A stretch of 64,000 bases of DNA from Rhipicephalus microplus (taxonomy: Eukaryota > Arthropoda > Arachnida > Ixodida > Ixodidae), in NCBI RefSeq assembly GCF_043290135.1, contig NC_134710.1, positions 315,392,116 to 315,456,115 of the forward strand. The letters are read 5' to 3'. Each line of letters opens with the position of its first letter. Positions within the stretch are counted from its first letter, which is position 1. Below, in pieces: positions 11,031 through 23,079 of the stretch. A model generated the notes under the pieces. It was given only the letters and a program-made list of their open reading frames with translations. It was not told the origin of the DNA and did not search any database. The position numbers and the translations under genes are program-made.

Positions 11031-13265
11031 CGTCGTGGCTGTGAGATTATCTTCATATACAGGTTGAATAAGTTACAAAGTGTGAGACCGAAAACAAACG
11101 CTCTTTGTACACACAAAAAAACGTACTTTCGATACCAAACGTGGTATACTGACCAAATAAAGTTGAGCTGTTAATAGTCTCTTTTAGATGCGAAGCAGCT
11201 TTTGCTTGCGGCTGTGTCCATCCCTCAATGACCGCCCACTCCCCCACTGCTCATGCGTCAGCTCTCTTCGCGTTAGCGCGAGGAGGTGGGAGGAGGTGGC
11301 AGAGTGCTGCCTCCGCTTCGTTTCACCTGTCCCGTTTATATCTTCGCCTCAGCAGTGCGCTCGTATATAGTGCTGCATACACGCGCTCCGTTGCACTCTC
11401 CTAGCAGCACTGGGTGTTCACACTGCAGCACATACACGGTAATCCACGCAAATGAAAGGGGGTAACATACGCAGTACACAACATATACATAACTTCACAC
11501 ACAAATGGAACACGCACGGAAACATGCAAATGGAAACAACAAATGGAAACCCAAGTGAACAACACCAGCGCTACTTCGCATCCACACATAGTTCCCTTCA
11601 GTAGGAAATGGTGTAGTTTTTGTGCTTTCTGTTTTTACATTTTACAAGTTGCACTCGCCAACTAAAAAAGAAGGCTAGCTCACTAGCCTGTTGAACATGT
11701 ATAGTGCACAACGAAAATTATTTTCCGAATCGCACTACATTGCCTCCTTTTCTGCGTTGGCTGCTTGGGTTTCTTTGTACCTTTTCCTGTGTCTGTCGCA
11801 AGTTCTAGAGCAAAATGCATGATGTCTCCACTCGTTTGTTTTTTCATAGCTGTTATACATCAGCGTGACGAGTATTTATGTTCCTCTAGTGGAACAAACT
11901 TCGCCCCGTTCGCGTTCCGCGTTAATACCGAAAAAAATTTATCTTTGTCTCACCTTATCCATAGGGCCACTCTCATATTGTACACAATGAAAGGATGTAT
12001 AGCCAGCCATTTTCTGGCAGAGAGAAAGAAAATTGTAACATACTACCATTCCAGATTTTTTTAAGGAACTAAGAGAACAAAAAAAACGGGGGACTGAGTC
12101 ATGATGGAATTGGATTTTGCGTTGGCGACCACAAAGTAGAAGTTATTGCTGCTCGCGAAACTCGTGAATTTAAATAATGTAGTGCCATCGGGAAAGACGT
12201 CTTGGCGGGCGCCACTCGGGCGCGGCGTGAAAAGGAGAGAGTAGGCGAAACGCGACGGAAGGAGCTTTCTGACTGAATTTTCCCCCTACATCTCTCAATA
12301 TCAGCCTTCTCGGGTGGTCGGATGCTTCGATGATGTTAGGAGCGTGTGTTTTTAGTTGCTGGAGGCTGCGTAGAGGAAGACAGGGAGGATTTTCTTTTTC
12401 CCTCTGCCAGCAGCAAGGCCCGGAGAACTCTTGCTCCCATTATATACGTATTGGTGGGACCTGAATCACCATGACTTCAGTGGGAGGGAGCGGGGAGGGG
12501 GGGGGGGGTGTCGTTGTTGGCGCCGAGCGACGTGAGCTCGACTGACGTGGTCGTTTTGCATCGTCTGCGATGCGCGCACGGTACCTGTCTCGAGGAATTT
12601 AGGCATCAAGCGCGCGCCTGCAGCTGCGAAAGGCGAACCCCGACGCGCCATACGCAGAGTGGAGGACGCGGGCGGTCGCTGAATATGATCCGTTGCGCCA
12701 CGCGCCTGTGCGAAGTTGATCAATGGCCCGGCGACAGTGCGTGCCGAGAAAGAAGAAATAGCAGTAATAAAGACATCTTCGCACTCGGCCCGATGAGATC
12801 GAGTCACTTTTGTTTTAGTTTCCTTGCTCGTTTCTGTTTCGTCTTTTCTTAATGTCGGATGACATGGATACCTCGTTCATTTTATTATTTACGCTTCGTT
12901 GCCATATTCATTCGTTTCAAAGAAAGCGATACTGTAAAAACCCTACCTGTCTATCTGTCCTATTCTTCAGTCGCATGATACCCGTATATGACGTGCCCAT
13001 AATGATGGTGCCATGGCTTTAGTAAGCCTAGCCTACGTCGTTGCGACAACATGTGATGATATCCTGTAGGCCTTCTATGGAAAAAGCGACATCGCTGAAA
13101 ACATAGGCTCACGAAAAATTTGCAATCTTTGCACGAATAACTTAAAAACCTAAGTATTTCATAAAAGTGACAAGATTCCATCACCGAAAAGCGGCTCACC
13201 TTGCTTTATTTGCTAAGGACGCGTGAATTTTGCTTACGTGATTACATTGACTGCTACTTTATATA
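11031..13265. other. No recognised gene
   Basis: At 11180-11230 there is a GATGCGAAGCAGCTTTTGC segment similar to the start of the repeat at 21547, so a dispersed-repeat fragment is likely. At 12489-12510 there is a G run. At 12510-12740 the sequence is CpG-rich with ORFs on both strands that show no domain and look like composition effects; an AATAAA-like site follows at about 12765. Nothing else is supported. Confidence 0.4.
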
Positions 13266-13269
13266 AAAA

Positions 13270-13815
13270 CCACAAACTGGGAAGACAATTGAGCCTCGCC
13301 TTCAGGAGTACAACGTGAAGGCGTAATTGAACTCTGTTCAAACCTCCTTCTCGATCGCTAGCCTATCTTCACTTATCCGTGGACACCTAAACCGTGCCGC
13401 AAGAAAAAGAACATAAGTGCGCCTCTCAATCATTTTTTTTTCTCGAGTGATCCTAGAGTGCCTACTGCAAATAGACTTGCGAACAGCGCACTATGAGCAA
13501 AATTTGTTTTTGCGAGTTCCAAAAGTATCCAAAAGATAACAGGCGCCCACCTTTGGGGCAATATACGATGTTGATGATGTTGTTGTTGATAATAGAAATT
13601 AACCGTGCATGTTTGCTTTGTGATTGGCAGGCATTTGAAACAACCAGCTGTTGCACAATTCACACGTGTTGATGCCGGGTGTATAGCGCTCCTTGCACTA
13701 CATAACCTTCATGTAGTATTTTTTTTTACCTACGCAAATACGAGCGTGCGTGTGGCCCTGCGTGCGGCAGAACGCGTGTTTGGTGCGCAGAAGCCCTGGG
13801 TTTGATTCCTATTGA
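13270..13815 (+). repeat. Dispersed repeat, copy A, with tRNA-like end
   Basis: This diverged copy shares its order of blocks with 20930-21535: 'gcttcgccttcaagagtag', 'cttctcgatcgctagc', 'ccgtgccg', 'ctactgcaaatagacttgcgaa', 'cacacgtg'. Both end in a tRNA-B-box-like stretch (here GGGTTTGATTCC). It is probably a non-autonomous retroposon family. The insertion ends are not resolved. Confidence 0.5.
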
Positions 13816-14019
13816 AATTAGATTTCTCATGTTATCACTTGAGTCTATTCGAATTTTAGAATACGGACAGCGCCAATATTTCGCTCACAACCAATGACAT
13901 CGTGGTTTTGGCAAAACGAGCTCTTTAATGCTACCGCTTTAATTCGTGGAATAAATAGGCGGCCGCTCTAAAACTCCTACTGACAGATAGCAGAAGAAAA
14001 AACTTGAATAAAAAGATCT

Positions 14020-14100
14020 GTCACCTAAAGTCGAACCTATGACCTCTCGCTCCGCAGTGTGAAACGACTTCACCACACATCGTCCGTTCTTCAGCTTGCT
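14020..14100 (-). repeat. tRNA-like SINE fragment
   Basis: Read on the minus strand, the sequence contains a D-arm-like GTGGTGAAGTCG and a B-box-like AGGTCATAGGTTCGAC in the right order. It has no clear body or target duplication. It may be the head of a decayed SINE. Confidence 0.3.
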
Positions 14101-14643
14101 GACGGCGAGATATATTTATGTACGCCGTTAAGAGTTCGGTGGGACTTCAACGTGTTCTCGCTGTTCTATCGAAAGTGCTCGAAGGCTGAACGTTAGAGGG
14201 CGTCGCGAGTTGTGGTGCTCGTGCTCCTCTACAGAGTGTGGTGGCTAGCTGCGCGCGCTTATCTCGTGATGGGGGTGGTTTGTATGTCCTGTGCTTTCCC
14301 CCGCAAGTTTGCATGATGGTTACAGAGATAAGAAAGGTCACTTCTCTCGATGCAGCGGTCTCCTTTGCGAAATAAGCGTGCTGCTAACAGGCAAAAAAAG
14401 TAACAATTGTGCTGTTAGCACTCGTCCTGTGTATGTTCTTTTGATGCGTTCTTTCTGCTTGATGAGCGCGCTATGAGTTTCAAGCCGCTTACGATTCCTC
14501 GCACAACATTAAGATTTCTTGATAAAATTCTCATTCCTGCAACCTTGTGCTGAAACTATGCACAATAAATCCTGAACTGCCTTGGTAAATCTATGTCTCA
14601 CTTTCCTGTTATTTCGATTCCTACAACAGAGCGATCAGCGTTT

Positions 14644-14686
14644 TGTGTGTGTGTGTGCGTGCGTGTCTGTGTTTGTGTTGTGTGTG

Positions 14687-14774
<88 letters not shown>
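14644..14774 (+). repeat. (TG)n microsatellite
   Basis: About 130 bp of TG repeats, interrupted in the first 50 bp and pure afterwards. Confidence 0.95.
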
Positions 14775-14778
<4 letters not shown>

Positions 14779-16074
14779 TTCAATGGGACAGTTAGTTTCG
14801 ATTATTTCGGAGAGACCGGTTGAATACAGAGAGCGCAGAAGCATGTGTATGCGTGTGCGTGTTTTGTTTTTTTCAGCGAAGCTGTATATAGCTTGGAGAA
14901 ACGAAAAACCATCCGGCAATGGTGTCACGAGTGCTCCATTGGCTGTGTTATCAGTCCCGTTGTTCTCTACGTCACACCCAAGCTCCCGCGTCATTGGCTG
15001 CGTTGTGAGTGACGACGCCCATCTCATCGCAGCCGTAGAGCCACGGCGCTGAGCGCGCGTGCATCAGTTTTTCTAAAACCTTCCACATGGGCATATCACG
15101 GACAACTCTAGCAGAGCGCCGACACTGAAAACGTGAGAGATCTCGCATTCGCCTGGCTGATGGTGCAGTCCAGGCACAAAAACAGGCCAGGGAGGCCGAG
15201 TGCCGACAGCAACTGCATACTGATGATACGGCAGCCTTCTAAGCCGCGCTCAATCGCGAATGGTAACGCAAGTTCCCGTGGCGGGTAGATCCTGTAAATC
15301 ACGCCACCAAGTTAGCTCGCGATGTTAAATGTTTGAAACACTGTTGTATTGTGGCGTCAATGTGGTGATTGCAGTAGCACGTTCGCCGGGGGAACGGACG
15401 CTTCCGGTTGGAGTTTCTCTAGTGGCACATTGGCTTCGGCTGCGCCGTCTGTCCCTGCCTATGGTTCGAGAACCATCACTGTAGTTAACGCAATTCGAAA
15501 CGCATGACCGTAATCATGGTGTGGCGTCTGAAATAAACACTGTATACAGTAAACCCTAGTAAACATGTCTTAGTTTGTCTAACTAAGAAGCACGAGCATG
15601 AAACCAAAAATTGTGAAAGGCTTCAGTGCCACCTTTGATTGAACTCACTGCTAAACACCGGGGCCGCACGTTTCAGCTTTCTCTAGTTAACCATTTGTAC
15701 GGAGTGCTCAGATGGTAATTTTCGCTATTTTTTATCTCTCTCTCTCTCTTTCTGTGTATCTTCTTTTCGATCCCTATTTCCTTTCCCTGTAGAAGGTAGC
15801 AAACCAGTTTTTCTACCAGGTGAACCTCACTGTCTTTTCCTTTTATCAATTTCTCTCTGTCAGTACGTCTAATTTCGGTTTTCAAAATACAAAAACATTG
15901 CTTTAAAATGAGCTTGTGCGGAATCAAGGGTTCCAGTTCAAGATGATAGTTACGTGAATACACTTGATATAAGCACATGAGGTTTCTTAACTTAAATAGC
16001 AAATAACTCTCAGGTCAATTATTGAAAAAATAACTGAACGAGTTATTAGAAAGGGCAGCCAGACAGGCAGGTTT

Positions 16075-16126
<52 letters not shown>

Positions 16127-16333
16127 AGCAGCTGAGAATGTTGTAGCTCCTGGCAGAGCAGATCTCAACCACGCGTTCTTTATTGCGTGGCCTCCGATAT
16201 CCACTCACGCAGCGCAAGAAACGAACTGAACGGGAGGATAACATGAAATTTTGCGATGAAAAATTTGCAAGCAGTGTGTGTGTTCTCGAGCCAATGTTTC
16301 AACATGTGCACTTCTTTTCTTCAAAGCTCGAAC
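14775..16333. other. No recognised gene
   Basis: Unannotated sequence with a pyrimidine run at 15730-15760 and a (GT)n run at 16075-16122. No domain-bearing ORF was found on either strand. Confidence 0.5.
16075..16122 (+). repeat. (TG)n microsatellite
   Basis: About 48 bp of TG repeats with two TTT interruptions. Confidence 0.9.
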
Positions 16334-16900
16334 TTAAAGGGGCACTGAAAAACTTTTTCAAGTAACCATAGAATGAGTTCGCTGGAAGAGCTTATTGGCT
16401 CATGAATTCAACGCAGCGAAAATTTTAAGAATTCGTCCAGTGCGAGTAGAGTTACGAAGGCTTTTCGCATCGTCACCACGAAAGCGCTGGAAATTAAGCA
16501 GGGAGGGATGGCAGAGCCACAGAAAAACGTCACGCGCGCTTCACAACCTTGAGCACTTTTTCTTTTCTTTTTCTTGGAATGCGCGGCTTTTGTCAGTGCG
16601 ATCGCGCACACACGCGTGGACAAGTAACGGCTTCACGCAGCGATCTCTGAAACGAGAGAGGGTGCCATGTTTAAATCAGCCAATGGCTGATAGATGGGTC
16701 GTTTACGTGTTATTTTTGGGCATATAACATGATTTGTCCAGAGAAAAGAAAGCAATTTTTAGCTGACTTTGATAGTTTATTGTGAATTTCAGGTCACGTG
16801 CTGTGCTACAATATTTGACTCGCGTGTTGTCGGGAGCCTCTACTACAATCGGCAGCGTTTTCTGACCACGCTCACAAAGTGTTGCAGGGCCCCTTCTAAC
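16334..16900. mobile_element. Non-autonomous TIR element (MITE-like)
   Basis: The left end TTAAAGGGGCACTGAAAA and the right end, read on the minus strand as TTAGAAGGGGCCCTGCAACA, form imperfect terminal inverted repeats. CGAAC lies on both sides (16329-16333 and 16901-16905) and may be a target duplication. There is no transposase ORF in the 567 bp, so mobilisation in trans would be needed. The superfamily is undetermined. Confidence 0.5.
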
Positions 16901-17213
16901 CGAACAAATACTGAACCCGAGTAATAAACCGAGGTACACGAACCTTCTTGTCTGGTAGTGCCACTACCAGGCATGATGGTTTTATGGGGTATAGCCCAAA
17001 CAAAAACCTAAAGTTTTGCGTGTATAGCAACACACGCCTGCATGCAAACATGCGCAAAATCATACGTAGAGTATAGTCACACCCCTCCCTCCTCCCTGAA
17101 AAAAGTTTTGGCTATGCACCTGCCATGCACGGAACAACGAAATAATTGTTGGTAGGAGCGTTCTGATGGGAGAAAGATTCCCGTGCAGTTCTACTGAAAA
17201 TGTGCCACTACTG

Positions 17214-17520
17214 ATTTTTTCCGTTGCCCTGCGGTAAAACGTATGTCGGAGAGACAGGAAAGTGGATAAATGAGCGTGCATAGGAGCACAAGCTTTCGCT
17301 AAACGCAGATTCATTAAATCCTCTTTCTAACAGGCACAGTTGCCGACGCACCACAATTCGCATATGTGTGAGCCGTGCCTGAATATTATCCTCATTCTGG
17401 AGCAGGAACACCATGATTCGAGAATTATTGACCACATTCCTTATAAAAGCACGAGACTTTTCTTCTATCAGTGATTCACTGTCGTCTCTTTTGCAGGCAG
17501 ACAGCACGTTCTTAGATCAC
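17214..17520 (+). pseudogene. Penelope-like element GIY-YIG endonuclease remnant
   Basis: In one frame from about 17222 the sequence reads PCGKTYVGETGKWINERA, a stop, then EHKLSLN. This matches the GIY-YIG start seen in the PLE at 45080 (CGKVYIGQTGR...EHK). Further on, EHHDSRII near 17410 and a Ser-rich end match the C-terminus of the nuclease domain. An internal stop and frame breaks show an old copy. AATAAA lies at about 17606. Confidence 0.65.
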
Positions 17521-17529
17521 AGGTTGTGA

Positions 17530-19179
17530 TTAGGACGATGTTCGCTCGAAGTTTGCATAGCTTGCCGCACATGTCTGTGTTTTTACAGTTCATTAAACTC
17601 TTTCTCGAATAAACAGTCTGACGTTTTTGAAGGTTGAGGCTTTTCCAAGTTAGTTCGTGCATAAGAGGGGAAAATGCCGATGCTGTGCCTTGGTTGAATA
17701 TTGCGCTGAATATTGGCAGAGTATTGCGCTGCTTTTCCTCCAAAGTTTCCTCTGTCCTTGACAGCTTTCCTCGTTATTTCATTGCACAAAAAAAGCTATA
17801 CTTTTTTTGGTTTGCACGTTACCGTCAGTACTGCTTCAACGTGCCCCGTATGAGTGATGGTTTGTTGTCTCTGATAATGTTTCCACAGAAGAACGGTGCT
17901 TACCTTCGGTATTTATTGGCTTATAGCGCCGATGGCACTGATCGTCTCCTCGCAACTTGTTTGCTCGGCCCACTTGCAAAATCCATGCATTCGTTCTCCC
18001 TGTCTTTGCATGTTGGCAGCTTTTCATAATTTCACGCGATCGTCCACCTCGCCTGTATTGCTCCGACGTGCGAGGCTCCATGTCCGGGCTGCCCTCGCGG
18101 TCTTCACAAGCGCAGAAATTCGTTACTGACGAATACAATTTATTCGTTTGCTTAGTACGTTATTTCTTCATTTATTTATATAGCTATTCATTGACAGATA
18201 CTGCTGTCCTTTATTTGAGACAACGTGGCAGTTGCTTCAAGAAATACGCAAAAAATGATAACACCGAAACACATACTTGGACACTTGTTTTACAACCTGT
18301 GTAGGTGGTAGTGTTCTCAAAGAACTGTCAAGAATATTTCAAGGGTCATGTGCTCGGCAAAAAACAGAATATTGGTACGGTACGAGCCGGACTGTGGTAT
18401 CTGCTGGTGATGTGGAAAAGGAAGAAGAGGTTGTTGTATGACCTGAGGACTGTCAGCGATACATGAATTCATTCAGGAAGCCGCAAAGACATGCTTCTAG
18501 TGGCACCGCCACAAAATTCAATTCTTTGCCCCCTTCTTCTTTTTAGCTATTTTAAAAAAAACCTGGTGAATTGATTCCTTTCGCCCTTTTCACATTCTTT
18601 TTTAAGGTAAGTTAATATTCATCTTGTTCTTATATGACTACTTTCTCTTTCAACTCTTCCATGCACAGAACATCATTTTTGCGGGAAGCACAGTTTCATT
18701 GAAGAAATGGCAAAATATTCTGCAGAATATTATTCTTTCGTAAGAAACAAAACATTGCCAGTTTTCGTTCAAAAGATATAAGGTGGTCACCTGAAGTGAC
18801 CACCATGCAGTAAGGGTCTACTGCTAACTTTCTGTCGAAGACCAACGCTTCGTTTCTGTAGTGCTTACATTAGGTACTCATACAGCATGCTGTCCTGCAC
18901 TATCAACATAGAATGAGCAGCATAGACTTATGTGTCTACAAGTACATCTTGGGTAAACCGTCCAGTGCGCCGTGACAACGATGGCAGCTGGAATAAAGCA
19001 AGCCTAACATGTTCCATCTAAGCCCAAACGAAGTAGCCTCATCTCTGTCAGATAGCTGAAAGCTGTAAAATATGCGCCATGCGAAATCCGACACGCAGGG
19101 CTCACGTGTTTCAATAGTAAAAAAATGAAGAATAGGTGGTTACCTGGGGTTACCAACGTGCTTGAAAGAGTTGACAACC
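17530..19179. other. No recognised gene
   Basis: AT-rich sequence without domain-bearing ORFs. A perfect 9-bp hairpin GGTGGTCAC-CTGAA-GTGACCACC lies at about 18783-18805. Nothing else is supported. Confidence 0.5.
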
Positions 19180-19818
19180 ATTGTATAAAGAGAAAGAGAA
19201 AGAGATAAAGATGCAAGGAAAGGCAGGGAGATTAACCAGACGCACATCCGGTTTGCTACCCGGCACTGGGGAAGGAATAAAGGGGAGAAAACAGGTTGCA
19301 GAAAGATGAGAAGGTACACACAATCACGAGCCCACTCGGGGAGCACACACAGTCTATAGGCGGTCGCTCAGGTTTGTTGACTTTAGGTAAAGTAGCAGTG
19401 CTTTAGTTGCTTTCTGCGCAACTGAGGCAGATGCCCAAGGTCCTAGTATCTTCTGCACACAAAATGGTCCGGGGTCAAGTCGATTCAAAACCATCCGGAG
19501 CTGGCATCGCTGTGTGTCGTAGCAAGCGCAGCTGCACAGGACGTGTTCAGTGGTCTCTTCAGCTCCGCAGTAGTCGCATGTAGAGGTGTCTGCCGTGCCA
19601 ATGCGAAAGGAGTACACCTTTGTGAATGCAACACCCAACCAAAGGCGGCATAACAGTGTCGCATCGGAGCGGGAAAGTTGTGATGGCAGCTTTAGCTTGG
19701 GCGAAGGATCCAGTACATAAAATGTATAAAAATTTACGTTATAAGGTAGAGTGTGGTCAATCCCTCTCGTGGGTATGAGCCAAGATCTTCTGGGCGACGA
19801 AACAAAAGGAGACTTCAT
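19180..19818 (-). pseudogene. LINE 3' end: C-terminal ORF2 fragment and 3' UTR
   Basis: The minus-strand ORF (19354-19818) contains SDATLLCRLWLGVAFT, then CDYCGAEETTEHVLC and a long hydrophobic tail. This is the Cys-His zinc-knuckle C-terminus found after the RT/RNase H in I/R1/Jockey-type LINEs. It is 5'-truncated and carries no RT. Downstream on the minus strand, a GCCGGGTAGCAAACCGGATG block and a CTTTCTCTTT-type tail complete the 3' end. The frame of the fragment is intact for 154 residues, suggesting moderate age. Confidence 0.7.
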
Positions 19819-20599
19819 CTTTACTTTGCACTGATTATTCTCATCCTCACCCTGTAAATAAACCCCGTAATCCTGTATTCAACCGTAACAGTTTTGTGAT
19901 GGATGTGCCCGGTAATTAACCAAGCAACACAATTCTTCCTGATCTCCGACTAAGCCACTGCCTTGCTGGACTGCCCTCGTTGCAACTGGCAGCTGAGATG
20001 TCTCACGGAGAAGAAGGAAACCGGAACCCCGCAGCTGCTGACTTTCCACCAGTCCCAGCAACACCGCTCGGGCCAGGTTTGCGCGCGGCTGGTCCCTGGT
20101 TGCGTCAGGATCTGATAGTGCCTCGTGAATTAGCAAATCTGGTAAGAATGTGGATGTCTGTCTCACACACTACAAACGGGTGAGCAAATACTACCAGTGG
20201 GACGCGGCGACCCAACTGACCAGTGTAGTATTCTTCTTGACGGACACAGCGCTCGCGTGGTACGACTGAGAGTGCTGCCGCTGGAGGAAAAAAAACTGCA
20301 AAAAACCGCAATAAACTATCGAAATTCAAGTACTCACCAATGATAATCAGACGATCGTTCCCGGAGCTCTCCGCTATAATTGACGAACTTCACGTTCTCT
20401 TTTCAAGACTAGATAAAACAGTATTTTCTTCGCCGAAAAGCAGCTTCTTGAAGAAACAAAGTCCGCTACTGTGGACAACGTTACTAGAATAAACTCAGTT
20501 TGAAAGCTCCGCCGGAGAGGCGGGTGACCGCAATGACGACTCCACTTCACGCAACTTGTTCGTTCGTTGGTTTGTTTGCTTATTAATTAATTTTTTTTC

Positions 20600-20830
20600 T
20601 GTGTAAACATGGCTACACAATGGCGTGGACCAACATAAAAGCTGCTGTGAACAGCTTGAAAACCTCATATATGTAGCCTTCAATCTCTGTCACCCAGTGG
20701 TGGCGGGCTAGCAGACGAACGATCGTAAGCAAATTTGCTGTCCGGCCTTGCACGTTACTCGAGAGAATTCCTATTGTAGTGCAAATAAAGGTTGTTTGTT
20801 CATTATTATTATTATTATTATTATTATTAC
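20600..20830 (+). repeat. Retroposon-like 3' end with (TTA)n tail
   Basis: The sequence GTGCAAATAAAGGTTG followed by a (TTA)n run at 20803-20829 looks like the 3' end of a retroposed element, with an AATAAA signal about 20 bp before the simple-repeat tail. No coding remnant was recognised upstream. Confidence 0.35.
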
Positions 20831-20929
20831 ATGCGGTAGCTACTGGCGAATATGGCAGAGGTGACGCCATTGAGCATTATGTGTATTGTGTGACAACAGT
20901 TAAAACAGAATAATTACAAATCTTGAAGG

Positions 20930-21535
20930 ACGCTTGAGCTTCGCTTTCAAGAGTAGACCGCAATAGCGTAACCGGGCCCTGCGCAAATCCCCTTCTCAAT
21001 TACTAGCGTAGCTTCGGTCTCGGTGTATGCCTCCACCGTGCCGTCGAGGAACGAACGACTGTGCGTACAACACTGGCCGTTTCAAACTGTGGTAGAATTT
21101 CTACTGCAAGTACAGTTGCGAAGTGCCCACTGCGCCATAATGGTTCCTTTTGCGAATCAACAAAGGGGCCTTTACACGTGCGTACAGCAACGTGCAAACA
21201 AAAGTTTGAGCGCTCTGTAATAGCTGGGCCTTTCTAACACCCACTCGTTGCGCATTTCACATTTTTAGATGCCTGGCGCGATACTACGCTCCTACCACTT
21301 AATATTGCGTGAATTAAAGAAATTCCTTCTGCCACGGGAACAAAAAAAGTGTGAACGTGAGGCTGTGTTTTTTTTTTGTTTTGGCTGGACAAAGCAGTAA
21401 TGGGAACTTCTACTACATGGCATTCCTATTGTTTTTTTTTTCCGAATCAGTTTCGACCATTGGCGTGCTTCTCTGGTATAACACCTTCATGATTGCCACG
21501 CAGAAAGCCTCGGATTGATTCTCACTCGTACTGAA
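20930..21535 (+). repeat. Dispersed repeat, copy B, with tRNA-like end
   Basis: This is the better preserved relative of the copy at 13270. It ends in a tRNA-like segment (GCACGCAGAAAGCC type, then a B-box-like CGGATTGATTCTCACTCG at about 21510) and a poly-T run at 21537-21549. The poly-T run directly abuts the next repeat (21550). No ORF with a domain was found. Confidence 0.5.
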
Positions 21536-21546
21536 GTTTTTTTTTT

Positions 21547-22990
21547 TTTAATGCGAAGCATTTCTTAGCGAACTTCGGTGACTTCGAGCGTATCTATCTA
21601 TCTATCCAGCCGCCTACGACTTTTAGCTCTCCTGACCGTTACGATGATGGTATCAATACCAAACTTGGTATGACATAGCGTGACTGTATGAAGAACATAT
21701 TTGACTAGTCACGACGTCAAAATCATGACATGTATGTCATGAGTGTCATGATTTACATTTCATGGTCCTGCAGCTTTTGCGGTGGTTGTGTTCACATGAC
21801 ATGTTGCAAAACTGGTATGGTATGACATGATTGAATGCCGAACACAAGCGACAGACCCCAACATGGAAATCATCACATGCATGTCATGTAACAACATGAC
21901 TACATGCCACGCTCATGATTTGCTCGCGGCCATTTCGCTAACGTCACATATATCAAATTAGGTATTATGGAACGTGAATGGATGACGAAAGTATGTGACT
22001 GGTGCAAACATGATAATTATTAGATTCGCGTCATGTAAAATCATGATTACATGCTACGCTCATGATGCGTTCGCGGCTGTTTCGCTAGCTTCACTTATAC
22101 TAAATTATGTATTACGGGACGTGAATAGATGACGTAGGTATGAATCTGGTGCAAACATGATAAACATGAGATGCGTGTCATGAAACAACATGACTACGTG
22201 CTACGCTCATGATGCACTCACGGCCGGTACGCTAGCTTCACATATGCCAAATTTGGTATTACGAGACGTCAATGAATGAAGGTATGTCACTGGTGCAAAC
22301 ATGATAATCATGAGATGCGTGTCATGTGAGAACAAGACTACATGCAACAGTCAAGGTGCCAATACATTTCGGTGTGACGCGGTGCGCGCGCTCGCCGGCG
22401 TTCATTTCGTCGCGTCACGCCGGCGTTGCCACGCCAGGCGCCGGTCCTGCCATATACACGCAAACGCGCGCCGCGCTGGGTTGCTTTGACGCATGCGCGT
22501 TTCGGCGCGTCCGGCCTCTCTCCGTACCGAAAAGAGGGAGGCGGCGTATTGTCTGGGTAACGCATCGGCTTGAATTTAGCGCCGGTTGCAGTCGGGCCAC
22601 GCCGACAGACGCTGCTCGCGCCGGTCGCGTCTGGCGTCAGACTAGAGTGCTTGCGTTTTTTTAACGTAGCGTCATAGTGCACAGCGTGCGCGCACGTCAA
22701 TGCTACATCCGAGTATATTGGGCCCTTCATGAAGCGCTTACGGCCGTTTTTCTAGCTCCACATATACCGAATTCGGTGGTACGTGACGTCAATAAATGAT
22801 GAAATATATGATTGGTGCAAACATGACAACCGTCACATGCGTGTCATGTAAGAACATGACAACCTACCACGCTAATAGTGGGCTTGCGGCTGTTTCGCTA
22901 GCTCCACATATACTAAATTTGGTACCACGTGTCACGTGAATAGATGACGAATGTAAACGACACATCCAACCATGATGATCATGACATGAA
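21547..22990 (+). repeat. 147-bp tandem satellite with CATGAT palindromic motifs
   Basis: The motif GCTCATGAT recurs at 21911, 22058 and 22205, a spacing of exactly 147 bp. Each unit reads in order: 'ttcgctagcttcacatat', 'caaatttggtattacg', 'gtgaatgaatgacga', 'actggtgcaaacatgat', 'atgcgtgtcatgt'. Further diverged units occur at 21640-21900 and 22730-22990. Units carry many short CATGA/TCATG palindromes. The array is interrupted by a GC-rich TIR element (22353-22727). It begins with AATGCGAAGCATTTC and a (TCTA)n run. Confidence 0.75.
22353..22727. mobile_element. CpG-rich TIR element inside the satellite
   Basis: The satellite unit breaks after CATGCAACAGTC and resumes at CATGAAGCGCTTACGG. 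The intervening 375 bp are very CpG-rich. The ends are imperfect inverted repeats: AAGGTGCCAATACATTTCGG on the left, and AAGGGCCCAATATACTCGGA read from the right end. No transposase is present; ORFs in it are composition effects. At most 1 bp of target duplication is visible. The superfamily is unknown. Confidence 0.6.
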
Positions 22991-23079
22991 AGTCATGTAA
23001 TGTATCATTTATCTCTTCCTCGTAACGTTGTGCTGCTTTATAAGTGACATATCAGCCTTTCTATAAGTGACTATCAACC

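Noticed and set aside
12466..12852. ORFs of 113 and 114 codons on opposite strands
   Set aside because: GC-rich composition, no motif, no start or splice support; both strands open in the same place.
22326..22730. 112- and 130-codon ORFs on opposite strands
   Set aside because: They lie in a CpG-rich non-coding TIR element where stop codons are rare by composition; no domain.
21640..22990. CRISPR-like regular repeat
   Set aside because: Units of 147 bp are contiguous and diverged with no spacers, in a eukaryotic context.
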